From Styela clava (Eukaryota; Chordata; Ascidiacea; Stolidobranchia; Styelidae): DNA of 64,000 nucleotides. A model generated the notes under the pieces. The model was not told where the DNA came from, did no database searches, and saw only the letters and a list, made by a program, of their open reading frames with translations. The stretch is from NCBI RefSeq assembly GCF_964204865.1, contig NC_135250.1, positions 10,416,001 through 10,480,000 on the forward strand, given 5' to 3'. Each line of letters opens with the position of its first letter. Positions within the stretch are counted from its first letter, which is position 1. Shown here piece by piece: positions 48,211 to 61,250 of the stretch. Made by a program: the position numbers and the translations under genes.

Positions 48211-50271
48211 AACCTGTTAAATATATCAACTTATATAAATATATCAAGCCTAGTTTCGAAATGCAAAAAGAAGCTTCATGATCAACGTTGCAAAGACCTG
48301 CCAAAAACTTCAAGTAAGTTTTTTTGGAGGCATTCTAAGTATGATATGTTTTGTTACGTCATAATAGTATCTACCGAAGTAAGCTAGCTAATTTGGTGGT
48401 CCTTTGCTCTGAATTAAGTTGACCGACAAAAGTTAAAAAACTCGAGTATAGTTTGGGATGAGTCTTTGTGCCAGTGAGAGAAAAACAGTAAGAAATATCT
48501 ACACCGTAGTTCACATAGTCCTCAGGAGTAATTGGTTGAATTCTCGGGCAATTTAATATAAAATCGTAGTAGCCTGATGTCGCTTTCGTGTATGCATTCA
48601 CTATATAAGACTTGTCTATTCAAGCCTCTAAGTACTCAAACGGAACTGTGTTCTCTTTTTACAGTTTCAGTTCTGGAATAAACAAAGAAGGCGAAGAACA
48701 ATAGAGGATTCCAAGAACCGTAGTAGTCATGTTGAGTTAGATTAGATTAGAATAATTTGATTGTTAGATAATTCATTCTCTGAACCAAAATACATTTCTT
48801 TTAGGTCTTTCATTTAAAAACTCTGTCAAACGCGAATTGTGGTGCTAAATATCTTTTGATTTCATTCAGCGATTGTGAATGCAAATGCTCAATTTTAGAT
48901 GTGAAATAAGATAACGTAACAATTAATATTTTATGAAAAATACAATTAATTCCCCAAAAATCAATGTATGACAATGCAATGTTAATAATGAAGCATATCT
49001 TTCATTTCCAACGCTTGGCTTCAATTTCAATTACCTTGAATAATTATTTTATCTTTCAGGCTTGTATAACACTGTCTTTTCAAGTTAAGAATCCTGTAAG
49101 CCCAACTAGAGTGCTGGCTCATAAGCGACCTGTAACTCGTAAAAGCTAGGCTTTTGGTTGTGTCTTGGTTTTGAAGCGACACCTAGCGATCACGCTCATA
49201 TTCGCAGGATTTGTTGTATGGCATGCTATACAATTTAAATAACTGTTTAACGAACTTCATAGTAACAACACGCGGACTAATCAAAAAACAAAACGCTTTA
49301 AAGCACTTTATACCTACGATCACCTTGTCAAGGCGTGAAACAGAAGAGCTTTTCAACAGCAATTTCCTGTATTTTTAGCTAACGTTAGATTTAGTTTATG
49401 CGTTATTTTTCTGAAAATATCCATTACTGATCATGATTCTAACATGCCACACATTTAGTTTTCCCAGCTACTGTTATTTCAAATCTCGTTATTATTTAAC
49501 AATGCTTTATTATTAAATTTTAGAGGTTAGAAAGAAAGATATCAAGATTTTGACAATTTCTCATATATATTAATCACTTTATCTCGTTTACTTAAAGAAA
49601 TTTTATTACATATACTTGTAATTTAAATAATCTGGAATATTACCTCAATTGAAAACAAATTTTATTAAGAATAATTCCAATTGCTAATTTAAAACACTGC
49701 ATTTATATTTTAAATACTATGCTATTCCGTGCCAACGTTCCACCCACTGCAGTCCCATAGTGCAATATAGATACTAGCTTAGTATTGGTTAATTCTTAAC
49801 GTTTAGCAATACAATTAACTTAGTTGAATGTGTCTCTTTTTGTAAAACACGCGATTACTCTATCTAATGTAGACTATTATTTAGAAATTGGAGTTAAAAC
49901 TCGGTTACTCAAAATTTTACTGCCAATGTTTAATCGGGACAAGGTCCCATCCAACCTCGTCTCTGATTCCCAGTCAGCACACGCAAAATGCCACCCAAAC
50001 CGCGTAATTTCGACCCCATATGCTTTATTGTTTCGAAACAAGCCAGGCATAAAATTTATCTTAAAGATATTTAAACACAAAGGCTTTCAATTGCATTGTT
50101 TGCGAATCAAAAATATCTGCTTAATTGCTTGGCGAAGCTTCCCAAACGTTTCATAGTACATAATGACGTCACAAAGAAAATATTCAGTTTTAATTGCACG
50201 AAAAAGAAGTTATATTATAGCATTTCAATAAGAATTTAGAGTTGTCGGAAGTTATCAGGATTATTGAAAAG
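48211..50271. other. Intergenic; possible alternative last exon of the EMI gene
   Basis: A pyrimidine-rich acceptor pair at 48664 and 48670 could provide a short last exon for the EMI gene, with AATAAA at 48675. The rest to 50271 shows no recognised exon. A 110-codon frame at 49824-50156 has no family match and is probably chance. Confidence 0.4.
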
Positions 50272-50856
50272 ATGCATAGACATTATCAGCCGATAACGCC
50301 GGCCAACAATAAATTATTAAAGAAAAGATGGGACCAGAGCAGATTCGATATTCACCGAAAAAAGGTAATGCAAGCTAAACCTGTAATAGATAACCGAGCT
50401 CCAGAAACTTACATGCATTTGCATCTAAAACTGAAAAAGCTACAGATGGAGGAAGAAAGACTAGCTATGGTAGAAAGGGATAATCGTATTTTGATGGAGA
50501 AGATGAGTTACACTATGAGAACGAAAGGACGCGTTGATATGTGGAATTGCTATGAACAGAAAAGTTTGAATAAGACAAAAAGACAGAGAGAATTACTGAG
50601 AGTCACGCACGAAAATCAGGCAATTTTGAAACGAATATCTTCCAAAGAACCGCATTACAATCATTTAGTTTGGGAAGATGAGTGGCGAATGAATCAAGGT
50701 TACATGGCAAACATAGCTAAATATCCACAGGATTGGGGTTACACAAAAAATTCTCTCAGGTATTCGTCACAACCACAATCGTATCACCCCATAGGCACAG
50801 GCAGCCAACGTACAACAAGAAGCACGCAAGACAGCACCGATGCAAGAAACACTTGA
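50272..50856 (+). CDS. CFAP97D1: CFAP97D1-like (Hemingway family) ciliary protein
   Basis: A 194-residue single-exon frame. It matches the CFAP97/Hemingway domain: KVMQAKPVIDNRAPETYMHL near the start, LKKLQMEEERL, ERDNRILMEKMSYTMRTKGR with VDMWN, then SLNKTKRQRELLRVTHENQA and KRISSKEPHYN. This family is needed for sperm flagella and motile cilia in vertebrates and flies; that role is inferred here. The start is taken at ATG 50272 (MHRHYQ). The frame is open back to 50221, where a TAG stops it, and that same ttatag could be an acceptor for an upstream exon. The C-terminal 35 residues are polar and not conserved. No introns are visible, whereas vertebrate genes have several, so this could be a retrocopy, but the frame is intact. 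Confidence 0.85.
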   Translation: MHRHYQPITPANNKLLKKRWDQSRFDIHRKKVMQAKPVIDNRAPETYMHLHLKLKKLQMEEERLAMVERDNRILMEKMSYTMRTKGRVDMWNCYEQKSLNKTKRQRELLRVTHENQAILKRISSKEPHYNHLVWEDEWRMNQGYMANIAKYPQDWGYTKNSLRYSSQPQSYHPIGTGSQRTTRSTQDSTDARNT

Positions 50857-51035
50857 AAAATAATTTGTTCGTTTCATTGTTTTTTTTATTCATTCACAAT
50901 ATACATAATATCATCCTGAGCTATGGTTGCATAATTAAAATTATGCTAAAGTCGATACTAAGTCGTCTTCTATTGATACATGAATACTATAATCAGAAGG
51001 CATATTCATGACTGATAGCATGAAAACTACGCGTA

Positions 51036-51041
51036 AATAAA
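51036..51041 (+). terminator. Polyadenylation signal of the CFAP97D1-like gene
   Basis: AATAAA 180 bp after the stop codon, in an AT-rich 3' region. Inferred from position. Confidence 0.5.
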
Positions 51042-53085
51042 CGATTATATTTGAAGATGACAATTTGAAAGATCTTTACTAACTATACCAACTCGAATAC
51101 CTTTTCAAATTATATTTGCCCGCCAACTTCCTCGTGCTATTTTAATATCCAACACTGCGCCAATTGTTTTTCAATTGTCAGACTAAGTGAGTCCTCTGTA
51201 TATTGCACTGGAGGGAGACATTGAGAAGTGACATGTTGGAAAAATCTTGGGCCGAAGTGAGCGAGTGGGTGGCTCAGTGCTGTTGCGTATCGTTCTCTTT
51301 CTTTTCGGGTTAGGTCCGAAAATGCAGACTGCATTACGTAAAAGTAATGTCAGATAAAAAGTCATCTTAGTCACAGATACTGATTGGATATAGATAGACA
51401 GGCTTCCTAGACTACGATGTTGTTATTTTGATAAAAAGCAATTTCGTTTCCCAACGCTGAAAGAAGGACTGAAATTGGTGCCAGAATTGCAGTCAAATCC
51501 GGTTTCGGTCTTTTTAAAAATCAAATGGTTAAAATGTACCTATTATTTCACTTTGCAGTAATGTTCATATATATATATATTGTATTACGAAATTAATATT
51601 CCCATCCTAGGCTTGTGGAAACAACCATCAATTGCATCACCAAACCCTTAAACGAACCCCAATTTACTAGCACCTCACTGTAGCCACTCTCCCAAACCTC
51701 CCAATATTTGCAATAAACGAGAGTACGAATTTTGCTGTTGTTGAAATAATACACAAGTGAGTTAATAGAATGCAAGCCAAGGAAAATGTTCCGGTGTCTT
51801 TTAAACACTTTTTGTTAACTATTTTTAGCAAGTTCGAGATTCACTAAAATGTTGTACAATTATAACTACAACAATAATTGTTTAACTGATTCTTGGTTAA
51901 TTGATGACCTCCAATCAGGTCCACGGGCGATTTCAGCCTAAACAATTTTCATGTTGGAGAAAGAGAAGCAATACAGAATGTAACGTTACCGGTTCAATTA
52001 AATTCCAAATCGCATCTTTTCGGACACTGCCACGTGAACTTACACTGATATTACTAATTGGTAAATCGCTATTAACACTAATAACATATACTTTTAGGAT
52101 TACTGTCCATAACCATCCCATTGTAACTTTATTCAATACCTACTATGTGCGGTGACAAAAAAAACTGTGAATATACGGCCAGTCAAAGTTGTAACGATCC
52201 CAGGGATGTGGATGGCATTTCGCTCCTCAACCAAACGCGTTCGCGATTCCCCTCAGTTTAAGATTAGCTAAAGTGTAGTCTTTTATTTAAGTCTGTAACA
52301 TGCATGTATAGATGGTTTACATCAGACTAGACGCAATCATCAACAGACTATATAAGTTCAACAAACATTTATTCAACAATATTATTTTATAATTGAAATA
52401 TTACAAAGGTTGACACACAAAACATCTTCTTTTAAATAATAAAATTAATAAAAATATAGTTCTACGCGATAAACGAAATATTTCATTGTGAGGATTGTGC
52501 TTTGAAAATCAGAACAGTTGTTTAGAATAAAAAAAATTCATCATGTTCGCCTATTTATAAATTATTTTTAAATATTAATTTGAGGTACGTACATTGTTAG
52601 CGTTTTTATAATACTTTGCCGTTTTTTTATACACATTTGGGCGGGCCGCGAATGGACACGTTTAGTTTTTCTGTAAATAGTAATTACCATACCACCCCTA
52701 ACCTTCAATGAAAGAAAAATGTATAAAAATATTGGGTTCTATCAATTGTATATTGTATTCTGGACTATTATAATTACGTCACAATTACGGCAGCTACATT
52801 ATGAGATCATAGCGAAATCATAATCGGTCAGTTTTAGCCGTTGTTGGCACTGGCGCTAATCTCCAATTTTCGTAAAAATACATAACAGTTGTACTTCAAA
52901 AATGTGATATGAATATGTCAAGTCGATATGAATTTATATATTTTAGACTTGGTCTATACCTCAGTCCCAACTCTGGTATCGACGAAGCGTTATCGACCAG
53001 AATAATATGAATGGTATAATACCAGTGCTGTCATTTTGCTAAAGTAGACCATAATCTTTTCGTTGACTTATATTTATATGAAACA
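51042..53085. other. Intergenic between convergent CFAP97D1-like and CYP26-like genes
   Basis: No exon was recognised. The 3' untranslated region of the P450 gene lies at the right end. An AT microsatellite is near 51571-51582. Confidence 0.5.
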
Positions 53086-56000
53086 TTATTTCAGTTTTTT
53101 GCTTTCTGCGTCGCAGTTAATATCATTTGTAGTTGAAGATTTTCTTCTTGTTAGTTTCACTGGAAGTCCGTCAGTCGGATGCAAAAACGGAATCGCAAAC
53201 ATAGGAGGAGGTTTTCCTTTAGCAAACTCAAGTTTTCGAAAAGTTCGAACGAGTTCGATTACAAATATTTTGAACTGAAGACGCGCAAACTCTTTTCCGA
53301 CACAGATTCGAGATCCTCCACCAAACGGTATCCACCTTTGAAAAAAGAAGAATAAATTTGTTTTTTTATTCAATAAATTAGGGTTTTGGCTGACATGATT
53401 CATTGTATGTCATGATTGGAAGAAACTTCGAAATTATGACAATTTATTAGAAATACCATGTCTTAATTATCCGTTTTTTTCTTTGAGCCTCATCTCTGAA
53501 CCTTTGGCAAACAGCCACATGTGCTCTGTTAGAAACGACGTTGATTTTTCAAGTTTAAAATAGGCTATATCCTAGCAACTTTGATATATAGATTACATAT
53601 AGATTGAAATGTCTTAATAGGTTTATCTCCCCGCTACATGTCATTTGAAACCAAAACATTCTGATCTATGGCACCGACGTGATTACACCGATAAATGAAG
53701 AGATATTAAAATAATTTTTTTCGATAATGCATGCAAATTGACAGACAAATAACAATGCGTTTTCAACAAACAAATTAATCATTTATACTTTTGACCTCAA
53801 AGTTCATCTGGAGGTGACGGACGATTACGTACATTAACGTGACATTATAATATTCAACGGATTCGTTGGAATTGTTATCCATCAAAACTTTCGAAAAAGG
53901 CCATTTTTTGAAACCATTTCAACAAAAGAAAACAACATCTGATCGCTTAAAATGGATGATTCTAGGCATGGAAAGGCTACTTTCATTAAGTTTCAGATTA
54001 TGACGAATTTGTCATAAAATATCAAATTTCTAGTGGGTGAGAGTAAAAAGATTTATAAATTAATATTTTCTAGCTTGTGATGCTACAGCAGTAATTGCTA
54101 GACTAATTTATATTATGGTGGTCGCAATCACTGGCGAGGTATAATGATTTAAATAGGAATTTAAAGAAAAAAGGTATCGTATCTTCATTATATAAAAGGA
54201 AAGCGTTACTCAGAATAAACCTATTTCATAGTATCAAAATTGTTTTTACACAAAAATAAAAACGTATTTATATTGTTGGTTTGTGGATATGTATTTAGGA
54301 AATCGAGAAAAAATTGGCCCGTTCATATTTCCTATCATATTTGAAAAGTTCGTAGGTAGAAATATACAGTAAATCAATCATATATGATATCACAAAATCA
54401 TAATAATGTATGGTATTTATATTTATCTTTTGAACTTTCAACGCACTTTTACCGCATGACCGACTCAAAACAAGATAAATTTAATTCAGGTTAAAAGATA
54501 GAACCACAATTTATGGATGAGCGATCAAATTCTGGACATTACTCTTTTTAACGATTTATTTTTAGAATCAATTCAAAACGATTTTCATGTGCACCTTGAC
54601 ACACATTTGTCAAATTCTAAAAATTTGCTCTTCAACAAGTTTATGGAGTTTAAGCATAATGAAGACACCCGACGTAACAAACGGGTTAATGTTACTTTTG
54701 TTTGTGAATAAAATATTGTTTATGATAAACATTCAGATCACATCACGTCATTCAAAACTAAGGTCATTAGAAGGAAACGATGTTTCACCAATCAGTTTAT
54801 ATAAATGATATTTTAAACAAAACATAATCCTATTACGTACATTTTTGGTTTTGAAGTTTATGTTTCAAACTTTCGGCTATGATGTGCCAACAAGTAAAAC
54901 TCTTTTTGACAATCGATGACAAAGATTTGTCATTTGCAAATATATACCATACTGATTTCTGTTTTAATCCTGTTTCACAATGCGTAGGATTCAATTTAGA
55001 CATGATTTCAGTTGAAATTGGCTTTTGAAATATCGCCAGTTTTGGATTCAAGAATTTGGTCGTCTCGTGGTGTCATTTTACGAAACCTGCGTGATAATTG
55101 AACTGAAATTTAAAAAAACAATATGCATAGATTGTAAATTTACCATGTCGAATTTTAAATTGTAAATGATCATTTTAACCCAAATCCAATTAGATTAGTA
55201 GTGGTAGAATGAATAAAATGGAGTAAAAATAACGAAAGCTTCAGCGAGGGGCAGTTGATTCATTTTGAAGATCTTATTCGAAGTATGTTTTGATAATGTT
55301 TAATCAACTCACGCACACAAATGAAAACCTGCATATATTTTACAGTCGAAAAATGGATAAATATTCAAAAAAATTTCATTTGTTCTGATTATGTCAAATG
55401 TGAAGATATGTTGCAGAATGTTTCGATAAAACAGCCTATAGCTAGCTAGCCTGAACTGATGGGATTTGTCATTTTTCTCAGAAAAGGCATTGTCTAATGT
55501 TTACTAAATAATCTACTTATAAGTAAGCTAAATTTATGGGTGAATATTATAACTCGACAAAAATGATCTAATTAAATTTGCATAGACTTTGAGTAAAAAG
55601 CAGACCATCCTTTTTTGAATGTTGATGTCGTTGGATTTAAAATAAAGATGAATATTGGATTTTCGTCAATTAGTAAATTGGTTAAGCGTATTTTACATAT
55701 TACATATGTGTACAAAATATCTATGGTGGTTGGAAGTTTTTTGTCAAAATCGATTTCTGAGTGCAGCTTATTTGGTTATGTATTTTCGATAAGCCACACG
55801 AAACATGTTATTAAAAGCCATTAACAAGTTTACCTTGCAAAAGGATTAACGAAAAACGTGACGGCATTTTCCAAATTTTTAATTATAATCGGAAAAGTCA
55901 AACTTTGAATGAACTTTTTGTTTTGCAAGATGATGATGGAGTGGAAAATTGATGAGAAACGATTTGAATATATCAGAAAGTCTGCGATAAGGTTTTGAAA

Positions 56001-59000
56001 AACAGAAGTCAAAAAGCGGAATTGCATTCATATATTATCGTATTTCCCCCAAAATAAGACCTACCCTGAAAATAAGACCTAGCCTGAATTTTAAAAATGA
56101 TTGTATTATAAGCCCTCCCCTTATAATAAGACTTAGTCAATAGAACGATTTTATTTTTGATTCAGTCGATAGCAAGAAGTCTCTCATATCGGTTTTCATA
56201 TTTTGTACATTTGAAAATCTCGTAATTTTCGTACTCGTACTCTGTAGTTTTGTATTTGATAAATGAAAATAAAAGACATTCCCCGAAAATAAGCCCTAGT
56301 GTTATTTTTCGAAAGGAAATTTAAATAAGACCCAGTATAATTTTCGGGGAAACAGGGTACGTCATCGTCTCTCACTTCAGGCGCGAAACCCAGCCCACCC
56401 AAGGCTGAAATTATTCACCAGACGTCCGAAAGTACGCTCACACAAAGTCTATCAAATTCTGATTTCTTATGCCATTCGATTCACGTAACCGAATATGGAA
56501 TTATTCACGTTTCAAATAGATATTGTGACATTGTGTATGAACAAAATGTGTAACTCTACATTTTCCAAACACATTTTTTAACATTGAACGCCGTTTTAGA
56601 TTATTAAAACGATCAATCGTGTGTGGCCAAAAAATACAATTTTTTTTAAAAATGAGTCCAGTTTATCTCGACCATAGAGATAAATCGTCATAGTCGAATC
56701 GATCAATTTAGTTAAAATATTGGTAACTTTCTATACTCAGTACAGAAACCTATGACTCAATACCTGAATCGTGATTCTCTGCTCTCTTTCCAATTTTCCG
56801 GTGAAAACCGATCTGGATTAAATTCCATATCTTCGCTCCATTCCGCTTCATGTGTATCTCTGATGTTATAAATTATTGTCCAACCTTTTGGAATTCGATA
56901 TTTCTGTAAATTGTGGGAAGCGGTCACATTAGTACGCAACTCGCTGAATCAGTTGATTATAACGGAAACAATTTCATGCTATTTCAAGGCGACCATGATT
57001 TGGTTTTGGATGCTCTAGATCTAGAACAAAAATCTATCTTTTTCTTGACACGGCCTCTTCCGGATGCAGTGTAATCGGTCTTATTAAATGACACATTATT
57101 TGAAACTGGCAATACGGGAAGTATTTAATTCATTAGGATACGTAGCCTCGAGTAGAACATAATTTAACCCATATCATTTAGTATTCAATTAAAAATAAAA
57201 ACATAAAACTCAATGGTGGATGTGAAAACGCAGTTGGAGTATCTTCCATTTCGCGAGCCAGCTGATTGTTACCTAGTATATATTGCGTAATATTCTACAT
57301 CACATTGACTTCACAATTTTTAGCTCGTGATTCAACTCATTCTTATTTTTAAGCACCATTAAAAGTATTTCATGCTAATTTATATGCAAACTTACCCCAA
57401 GCTGAAATGTTTTCAAAGCCATCCTGTATCCTCCCAAAATCGGGGGCATTATTCTCAACGTCTCTTTCATAACTTGCTCTAAATAAGACATCTTGGAAAG
57501 AAGTTCCAACGTAAGTTCAGGACCGTTTCTGTCGTCGTCACCCTGACTACCGTCAAACTTAAGAGGATTATTATTTAACCCAGAGTTATTGTTCAAAGTA
57601 TCTTCACTTGATCCAGAGTTACCTTCCAAATATTCAACACGAGGTACCGGTATAGTATTATCAATTATTACCGATATATTTTCTGTCGCCGGAGGTGCAG
57701 TTACAGGAGTTTCATTGTTTGTTGTACCAACTTGTCCAACCAAGTCGTCAACATTGTCGGACAAGAGACCAAATTCGCGTAATTCGTCTTCAATCTTATG
57801 GAATACGTGCGGGGATCTTATGAAATTTATGACTGCAGATGTCAATACGCTAGACGTTGTTTGGTAGCCTGCGAACAACATTTCGACTGTTGTTTCTTTC
57901 AGTTCGATGTCAGAAAGCATACGGTCTTCGTCTTCTTCCTCAATCACGTGCTCTACAATATCCTCATCTGCGCGCTTGAGTTTTCTGCAGAGAAATAGGA
58001 ATGAATAATCGAATATGTGAAATAAATGAACAAATTCGATGACATTACGGCATCTACTCAACAAAAGTCGTGGAAATGCCTGTCAATTGAGCAGTGATAA
58101 AAAGTTACCCTACCCTATGATTCCGACATTCAAACTACAGCCCAGACAGCCTAGTTCAAATAGTTATCACTAGTGAGGTTAGTTAGAGATAGTTGGAAGA
58201 ATTCAGGTTACAGTAAGATTCGAATTCGTAAGGTTTACACAGTAAGGTATTTTATTTATATATTCAAAATAAAACACGGTACAGTCGTGGGAACGCCTCA
58301 CGGTTACGATTGCCAGTCAGTAACCCTACCGGCATTCTATGGTTTTAAAATGCACACGGCAGTCGCGATAGCCAGCCTTAGTTTAATGTGATTTCACGTG
58401 AGAGATAGTAGACAGAACCCCGGTTACAGTAATTACTCATCGATCTTTTGATCGGTAAGTATGTTGATAGGTATTTGTCTGTTTGTCTGTTACATGCACG
58501 CGATATCTGACGGATGGGTGGTTGAATCTGCTCCAAATTTTGCATGTGCATTCATTATATCTCGGACCAGAAGCCTATTGATTTTCGATGAATTATGTCG
58601 TATAATTAGCAAGTTATTAATTAATTAGTATGGGACACGCAGTGTCACTATAGTGTCATGAATCGAAACCGCAGTTTCGATCGATAAGTCTTCGGTCTCC
58701 AACCGATATTCTCGTTTTAGAATTCGGAAGGTTTACAGTAAGTTATTTGATCTTCAAAATTAAATATGCCTTTCCAGTGGACAGAACTCTCGGTACAATA
58801 ATCTTTGAATCCAGAGGGATTGCGAAGGAAGTCATTCGATCTATTCAAAAACATGTTTTATTGAATCTGAATTATGTTAAATCAAACAGTCTGAAGTCGA
58901 GACGTATCCATCCACGACCTAAACAAAGTTCTGTTTGTCAGCGGCAAAGATGTGAAAATTTATCAACACATACAACGTTACCTCGAATGTTGGGTCATTT

Positions 59001-61250
59001 CGTATTCTAATATGAAATGCAATGCGTTCTTGACTGCATCATCGGAAGAATCAGCCGCCGCTCGACCTTCATCTATCATTTCTCGAACCTTCTTTCTTTT
59101 TTCCTTCAAGTGACTGTCGAGCAAACTGTGAATTACTTTCCTAGCTTCCAATGCCTTTGAAAAAAAATTACTGTTATTAGCATTTAAAATTATTTCCATT
59201 GGATGATACAATGTACTTTCAATGAATGATAGCAGAACGCAGAAAAGAATCCTTCGCCGGTACAATAATATTATCAAAACTGGAATTGCTTAGAATATCA
59301 TATCGATATAAGGAGAAATGAAAGTAAAAGATGTCAGCATCTACTGAAAATTAAACAGTGATCCGGTTTTTTAACTCGGAGTTGCTAAAACAGACAAAAT
59401 GTTTAATGGATAATAATATTACCTTTCTAAATCCTGAACCCGGAAAATCATAAGGAAGAGAAAATAAATTTGTAATCATCGTGTCAAAGGTTTTGAATGA
59501 TAAGACAAAATGTTTAATAGATAATAATATTACCTTTCTAAATCCTGAACCCGGAAAATCATAAGGAAGAGAAAATAAATTTGTAATCATCGTGTCAAAG
59601 GTTTTGAATAATTTCAATCTTTCATCTTCGTTCTTGAAATTCATTCCAAGCAAGACTTGGAAAGCGATATCAAAGGTCATTTCTTTCGTCTCTGGATAAA
59701 CAAGGGGCGTTGTTTGTGTTTCCGCCCACATTTTCATCTAAAAAAGAACATGGAAATAATACAGATTTCTGTCTATACTCTTAGCTTTCTTCTAACTCTA
59801 ACACAAGCTGATGCCATGTATGAATAATATATCTAAAGAAATATTTATCCGCGGCCCAACCTCCAGTGCTTAAATTATTGAACATGCGTGGGCATTTTAT
59901 TTTCGACACTCCTGGGAGTGGTGAGGCATATATACTGGGCAGTTATGGTAATTATCCTACACATCAATCATTGTAGCAACGAATATTTTGGAAATTATGA
60001 TGATTTGCAATATTTTTATATATACTCGAGTAAAGCGGAGCATAAATTATGTCATTATATTATCCGAGATGTTCAATATATCTCATTTACGCCATTATAA
60101 AATATTTCTTGCTGAATGAGGGCAAAAACATTCACTTCTATTAGTATGCTGGCCCATAACTGGGTTTGCAAACTGAATATATTTCATACATATAATTTAT
60201 TGCTAATTGAATGTAACACTAATTTCAGAGTATAAAATACTTACCCTTTTCTTTGCTAATTTGTGCATTTGTTGAATATAACTGTTGAGGGCAGCATGTG
60301 TGAAAGCTTTTAGAAACGTTTTTCGTCTTTGCTTGTGAATTATTCCCACGGAGTTCGCTATTGAGCTTTCGCCGAGTACGCGTTGTATAGTTGTCGGCCA
60401 AATTGTGGTAACTGTGTCGTAGTCGGCTGTCAATATCTGATCAGAAAAGTTTATAAAATGTGTGTATTAAAATGGCGGATTTGATTCGAATAAATCTGTC
60501 TGATTTTACCAATTTATCTTACCTGCTTCACATATTCGGGACCAGTTACTTTTACCATCGTTTTCCCAATAAAATTTGTTGAAAATGCTTTTCCATATTT
60601 CTCACGCCTAGTGGAATTGAAACGGCTACCCTAAAAGATATAACAATTTGGGTTGAGTCGTCTCATTTTCATTTTTGTACAATTAAAATTGTCTAGATAC
60701 GAGATTAAAATTTATACCCTGGGTGCAATCCGAAAGAACAAATGCTATGAAATTCATTTTTGCGTTAAATTTTGGACTTATCTTAACTGCATTCTATAAT
60801 ATCGGATAAAATAAACAAAAATCTTGAAAACGTGGAACCTAGTTTTTGTGTCGGTTCAATTTTTTTAAATTTTGAGTTGGTTCAATGTTCTAGTCTCCAA
60901 AGTCTAAATCAAAGCTCCAATTACAATTTTTCGAAGACTGTGCAAAAACTTATAGTGCATTTCAACAAGCAGCCAGCTAGTAATTGCGTAAAAAAAATAT
61001 ATGAAATAAATTAACTAAAAACTAAATGATATAAGATGTATATATATATATATACATTATTTACCTGGACGGCCCAAAGCAGAGTTTCTCCAATAACTGG
61101 CAGACCAAAATCACCCGGAGGAATAGGCAATCTTGAATATTTTGAAATGGGATCTCTCGCTCGCCATAAGATCAATAATCTCCAAGCCAACTTTGATAAA
61201 TAATACAAAAGAACGACTCCACATAACGTACTTGTGAGAATGGTTATCAT
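53086..61250 (-). CDS. CYP26: CYP26-like cytochrome P450 (probable retinoic acid hydroxylase)
   Basis: Membrane-bound monooxygenase of the endoplasmic reticulum; CYP26 enzymes inactivate retinoic acid. Eight exons (minus): 61250-61065, 60630-60523, 60436-60245, 59737-59534, 59154-58982, 57984-57396, 56903-56764, 53335-53086; phases join to give 613 residues, versus about 500-540 for the family. N-terminal anchor (LTSTLCGVVLLYYLSKLAW), then PIPPGDFGLPVIGETL; HKQRRKTFLKAF; NLFSLPYDFPGSGFRK; K-helix KETLR with MPPILGGYRMALKTF; YRIPKGWTIIYNIRDTHE; heme loop PFGGGSRICVGKEFA with the cysteine ligand. The excess length comes mainly from an acidic, Asn/Ser/Asp-rich insert of about 80 residues in exon 6 between the J region and K helix. 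The I helix reads AGYQTT where CYP26 has GGHETT, so the usual acidic residue is replaced by Gln. The first in-frame ATG (61250) was chosen; the frame is open further upstream without an ATG. Confidence 0.9.
56041..56359. mobile_element. MITE-like repeat with AATAAGAC motifs in the P450 last intron
   Basis: Left end tatttcccccaaaataagac and right end attttcggggaaacaggg are inverted variants of a widespread CCCCGAAAATAAG repeat. The motif AATAAGACC or AATAAGCCC recurs about six times inside. No clear target duplication beyond TA at both edges. Confidence 0.6.
58440..58700. repeat. Dispersed-repeat-like sequence in P450 intron 5
   Basis: Contains gtctgtttgtctgttacatg and gacggatgggtggttgaatc followed by aaattttgcatgtgc, text like a common invertebrate repeat of unknown class. 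The sequence aattcg-aaggtttaca-cagtaag occurs at 58218 and again at about 58720, one to each side. Confidence 0.4.
59392..59609 (-). repeat. 107-bp tandem duplication spanning the end of P450 exon 4
   Basis: Copies 59392-59498 and 59503-59609 (111-bp offset, 4-bp spacer) differ at one position (gtttaatgga versus gtttaataga). Each contains the last 75 coding bases of exon 4, its GT donor and the start of the intron. The second copy can be read in frame from the first, because 111 is a multiple of three and no stop intervenes. Confidence 0.9.

Noticed and set aside
49824..50156. 110-codon frame upstream of the CFAP97D1-like gene
   Set aside because: Low-complexity, hydrophobic and basic mix with no homology or splice signals.
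61035..61060. Simple TA-repeat as a functional element
   Set aside because: An ordinary microsatellite at the start of P450 intron 1; nothing suggests function.
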